A stretch of 64,000 nt of DNA from Vicia villosa (taxonomy: Eukaryota; Streptophyta; Magnoliopsida; Fabales; Fabaceae): NCBI RefSeq assembly GCF_029867415.1, contig NC_081180.1, positions 143,778,731 to 143,842,730 of the forward strand, given 5' to 3'. The notes beneath the pieces were generated by a model, which was not told the origin of the DNA, made no database searches, and saw nothing but the letters and a program-made list of their open reading frames with translations. Each line of letters starts with the position of its first letter. Position 1 is the stretch's first letter. Shown in pieces: positions 61,028 to 64,000 of the stretch. The position numbers and the translations under genes are program-made.

Positions 61028-64000
61028 CACTAGTACAGAAAATAGTTTTTACATCGGGCGAAAATGACTTTTTACAAGGAAGTTTTATTAATATCATATC
61101 CACTCCAAGTTATTATGTTGCATTTAGGCTCATAGGACAACCACTTAATTGTTTTTGAAGCACTATCATCACCATCAATTTTTTCTTTAAACCACTTAGA
61201 GAAACTCTTATTATGCTCTTTTAACAACCCTCTTTCACTCATCTTGGGGTACTTTTTCTTTATGATGCTTTTGTGAGCATATAAGTAAGGTTGAACTTCA
61301 TCCGTGTTATTCAATATATACAAATGCGCTTGAACAACCACATCAATACTTAAGCTCTTGATCTTTAAACCTTGTGTACCCACACCCTCACATCTTCCAT
61401 CATGACGAGACTTGGGAACCCCTACAGCATTCACTTCCGACAAATAGTTAGAACAAAACTCAATTGCTTCTTCTGCAATGTACCTCTCAATAATCGATGC
61501 TTCCGGACGGTGTGGGTTCTTGGTATACCCTTTTAGGATCTTCATGTATCGCTCTATTGGATACATCCACCGTAAAAAAATTGGACCACATAATCTAATC
61601 TCCCTTACTAGATGAACAATCAAGTGAACCATAATGTCAAAAAATGAAGGAGGAAAAAACATCTCTAATTGGCACAAGATAACTGCAGCCTCATTTTCCA
61701 AATCTTCTAACTTTAATGGATCAATGGCTTTGCAACAAATTGCATTGAAAAACAGGCACAACCTAGTTATAGTCTTCCTAACATTGTTAGGCAATATCCC
61801 ACGAATAGCCACTGGTAGTAGTTGTTGCATTAAGACATGACAGTCATGAGATTTTAAGCCAACTAATTTGAGATCTTTAAGCGATACAAGCCTCTTGACA
61901 TTTGATGAGTAACCATGTGGCACTTTGATACTTTCTAAACACTCACAAAAACTTGTTTTCTCTTTTTTCGACAAAGTGTAGCAGGCAGGAGGCAAATACG
62001 TCTTGTTACCTACATAATGTTATCATCAAGAATTTCAACAATTAAGTTATGAACATGATATTTTAACATCAAAAGGTAATGATAGCTTAATTTGAACACA
62101 TAGTTGGTACCTATATATTGTGGAGTTAGCTCTTCTCGTATACCCATCACGCCTAAATCTAGACGAGCATTAATACCATCCTTTGTCTTGCCTTGAATGT
62201 TGAGAAGTGTTCCGATTACACTATCACATACATTTTTCTCCACGTGCATCACATCAATACAATGTCTTACCTCAAGACTAGACCAATATGGAAGATCGAA
62301 GAAAACCGACCTCTTTTTCCATATATTTTTCGCAATAGGCCGCTTTTGGTACTTTCCAAAAACAGAAGTAATGCCCTGTTGTCGTTGATAAACTTCCTCT
62401 CCAGTTAAGGGCTTTGGAGCAACACCATACTCTTGTTCCCCATTGAAAGCTTTCCGCAATCTACGATATGGATGATAACGATTTAGAAATTTTCGATGCC
62501 CGAGATAAACAGTCTTCTTTCCTTTTTCAAGCTGATGGTAACACGTGTCTTTTTCACATATAGGACACGCTTTATGCCCTTTAACTTTATACCCAGACAA
62601 ATTGCCATATGCCGGAAAATCGTTGATGGTGCAAAACAACATGGCACGCATATTGAACTGTTCACCAGAATGCGCATCGAAAACATCCACCCCTTCCTCC
62701 CACAACACTTTTAAATCATCGATCAGTGGACTTAGATAAACATCTATGTCGTTTCCTGGTTGTTTTGGGCCCGAAATCATCATGGATAACATCACGTATT
62801 TACGCTTCATGCACAACCTAGGAGATAGGTTGTAAATCATCAGAAGAACTGGCCAAGAAGTATGGTTAGTATTTAGATTACCAAACGGATTCATTCCATC
62901 AGTAGAAAGTCCAAGTCTAAGGTTTCTCGACTCTTTGCCAAAATTTGGAAACAAAGAATCTATTTTCTTCCATTGCAAAGAATCAGCTACATGGCGGATT
63001 TGTCCATCACATTTTCTTTCTTCTGCATGCCATCTAAGATTCTTTGCATCGTTTGCATTAGCGAATAATCTCTTGAACCTTGAAATTATTGGTAGGTACC
63101 ATACCACTTTCGCGGGAGGACCCTTTTTGACCTCGTCATCATCACTAGATTCACCATGTCTCTTTTTGTAGCGTGACGCCTTGCACTTCGGACAATGGTT
63201 ATAGTTTACATACTCTTTTCTGTATAATATGCAATCATTAGGACATGCATGTATCTTTTCATACTCCAAACCCATCGGACACAATATTTTCTTCGCCTCG
63301 TAATAACGACTTGGCAGCACGTTACCTTCTGGAAGCATTTGCGTCAACAGTTCAAGCAATTCGGTAAAACTTTTGTCTGTCCACCCGTTAATTGCCTTCA
63401 GATTAAACAATTTTAACACGGCCGACAAACGTGTAAAATTTGTGCATCCCGGGTACAAAGGTGTATCCTTGTCATTGCATAAACTATCATACGCATGTGC
63501 CCTCTTAAACGAATCTTGTCCAATATCACACATCATGTCTTCCAGACGATCATCCATTTCTACACTAACATTATCTCTTTGGGACACATTTGAATTTTCT
63601 ACCACTTCACCGTGCCATATCCATTTTGTATAGTTTTGACAAATCCCTTCACAAATTAGATGATCCATGATTTTTTCCTTACTAAGTTTTGGTTCTTTAT
63701 TTGCACAACGAACACATGGACAGAAAAATAGCGTAGGGTGACTATCTTCAGCATTACTTTTAGGAGGAGGAAGATCTTTTTTAGCATTACTTTCAGCAAA
63801 CTCTAGAAATTCCATCACCCCATGTTCGTACTCATCACTTAATCGATTAGCTCTCATCCAACTACGATCCATACCTACAACGTAAACTTAATTAATACTT
63901 AGAATAAATTCTAAGTATAGTTTTTATATAATATCAAATAATTGTTATAGCATATGTTATGAGGTACGACACTTTAGGCTCACTAAAGTATTCTTTTAAT
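61028..64000 (-). mobile_element. CACTA (En/Spm) transposon, continues beyond the window
   Basis: The left boundary is CACTAGTACAGAAAATAG at 61028-61045, a CACTA-type terminal repeat, preceded by ACA. The element contains the TNP2-like transposase (complement) and runs off the right edge. No stop or frameshift interrupts the transposase, so this copy may be young or still under selection. Confidence 0.85.
61072..63872 (-). CDS. TNP2-like CACTA transposase
   Basis: Two exons, complement(62111-63872, 62010-62110 intron, 61072-62009), give 899 aa. The donor TATAG|GTACCA and acceptor TATGTAG|GTAACA join TPQYIG to NKTYLPPACYTLSK in frame. The N-terminal Transpos_assoc region (MDRSWMRANRLSDEY; zinc-binding CPCVRCAN about residue 51) is followed by HACPNDCILYRKEY, CPKCKASRY and the Transposase_21 (TNP2) core with STDGMNPFG (Asp about 325) and CTINDFPAYGNLSG (Asp about 418). 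A DUF4218-type segment follows (RYMKILKGYTKNPHRPEASI). TNP2 proteins are thought to bind ends and cut CACTA elements. The product stops at KWLSYEPKCNIITWSGYDINKTSL, where relatives usually continue into DUF4216, and the element terminus is only 44 bp further on. The start ATG at 63872 is the first in frame. Confidence 0.9.

Noticed and set aside
61028..64000. CACTA transposase as a domesticated host gene
   Set aside because: A CACTA terminus lies 44 bp from the stop codon and there is no sign of host-gene context, so a transposon is the simpler reading.

Overview
This is a plant nuclear window, very probably from a papilionoid legume. That assignment is inference: it rests on the long AT-rich intergenic DNA, GT-AG introns, a HUA2-like and a plant-type glutathione peroxidase gene, and MITEs opening GGGTTAAATATGTTTTTAGT, which I associate with legumes. 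The genus is not settled. Only two host genes look intact; the rest is a dense mosaic of nested transposable elements.

Layout. 1-3520: end of a Ty3/gypsy LTR against a gag-protease fragment, then an antisense MULE transposase relic. 3715-3965: AT-rich repeat built on CCGGTA-type motifs. 4100-4570: promoter/5'UTR of the main gene. 4571-21142 (+): an 11-exon HUA2-like gene (PWWP and CID/RPR domains, proline-rich tail, 1491 aa by my splicing), with an 8.5-kb intron 2 carrying a TIR element, two antisense copia relics and an LTR/TRIM piece, and an RTE-LINE tail in intron 4. 22820-24660: plant-mobile-domain (MAIL/MAIN-like) pseudogene. 25296-25455: pure CT microsatellite. 26470-34143: one large (TA)n tract split by a fold-back MITE, a Ty1/copia element and a hAT relic, the last two each carrying a further MITE with a perfect 9-bp target duplication. 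35377-36448 (+): six-exon glutathione peroxidase gene. 37223-42130: SIRE-type LTR, CACTA end, LINE and copia fragments. 42690-47970: decayed Ty3/gypsy element of Tat/Ogre type with antisense remnants downstream of pol. 50616-55795 (-): copia element lacking RNase H, with a TRIM inside it and a 1362-bp palindrome-rich TIR element splitting its 5' LTR. 56760-59980 (-): L1 LINE relic split by a solo LTR. 61028-64000: CACTA (En/Spm) element with an intact two-exon TNP2-like transposase (-) that lacks the usual C-terminal part and runs off the window.

The most unusual items are (1) the 1362-bp element carrying nine copies of a 20-bp palindrome based on TTCGGAAATGCATTTCCGAA, whose insertion is supported by the paralogous uninterrupted LTR and an 8-bp duplication; (2) the single TA microsatellite that has taken repeated insertions; (3) a copia element with near-identical LTRs but a badly broken coding region; and (4) a TRIM whose 3' LTR holds an exact inverted repeat containing a copy of its own insertion junction. 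No bacterial, viral or organellar genes were recognised. All coordinates and splice sites were read by eye.
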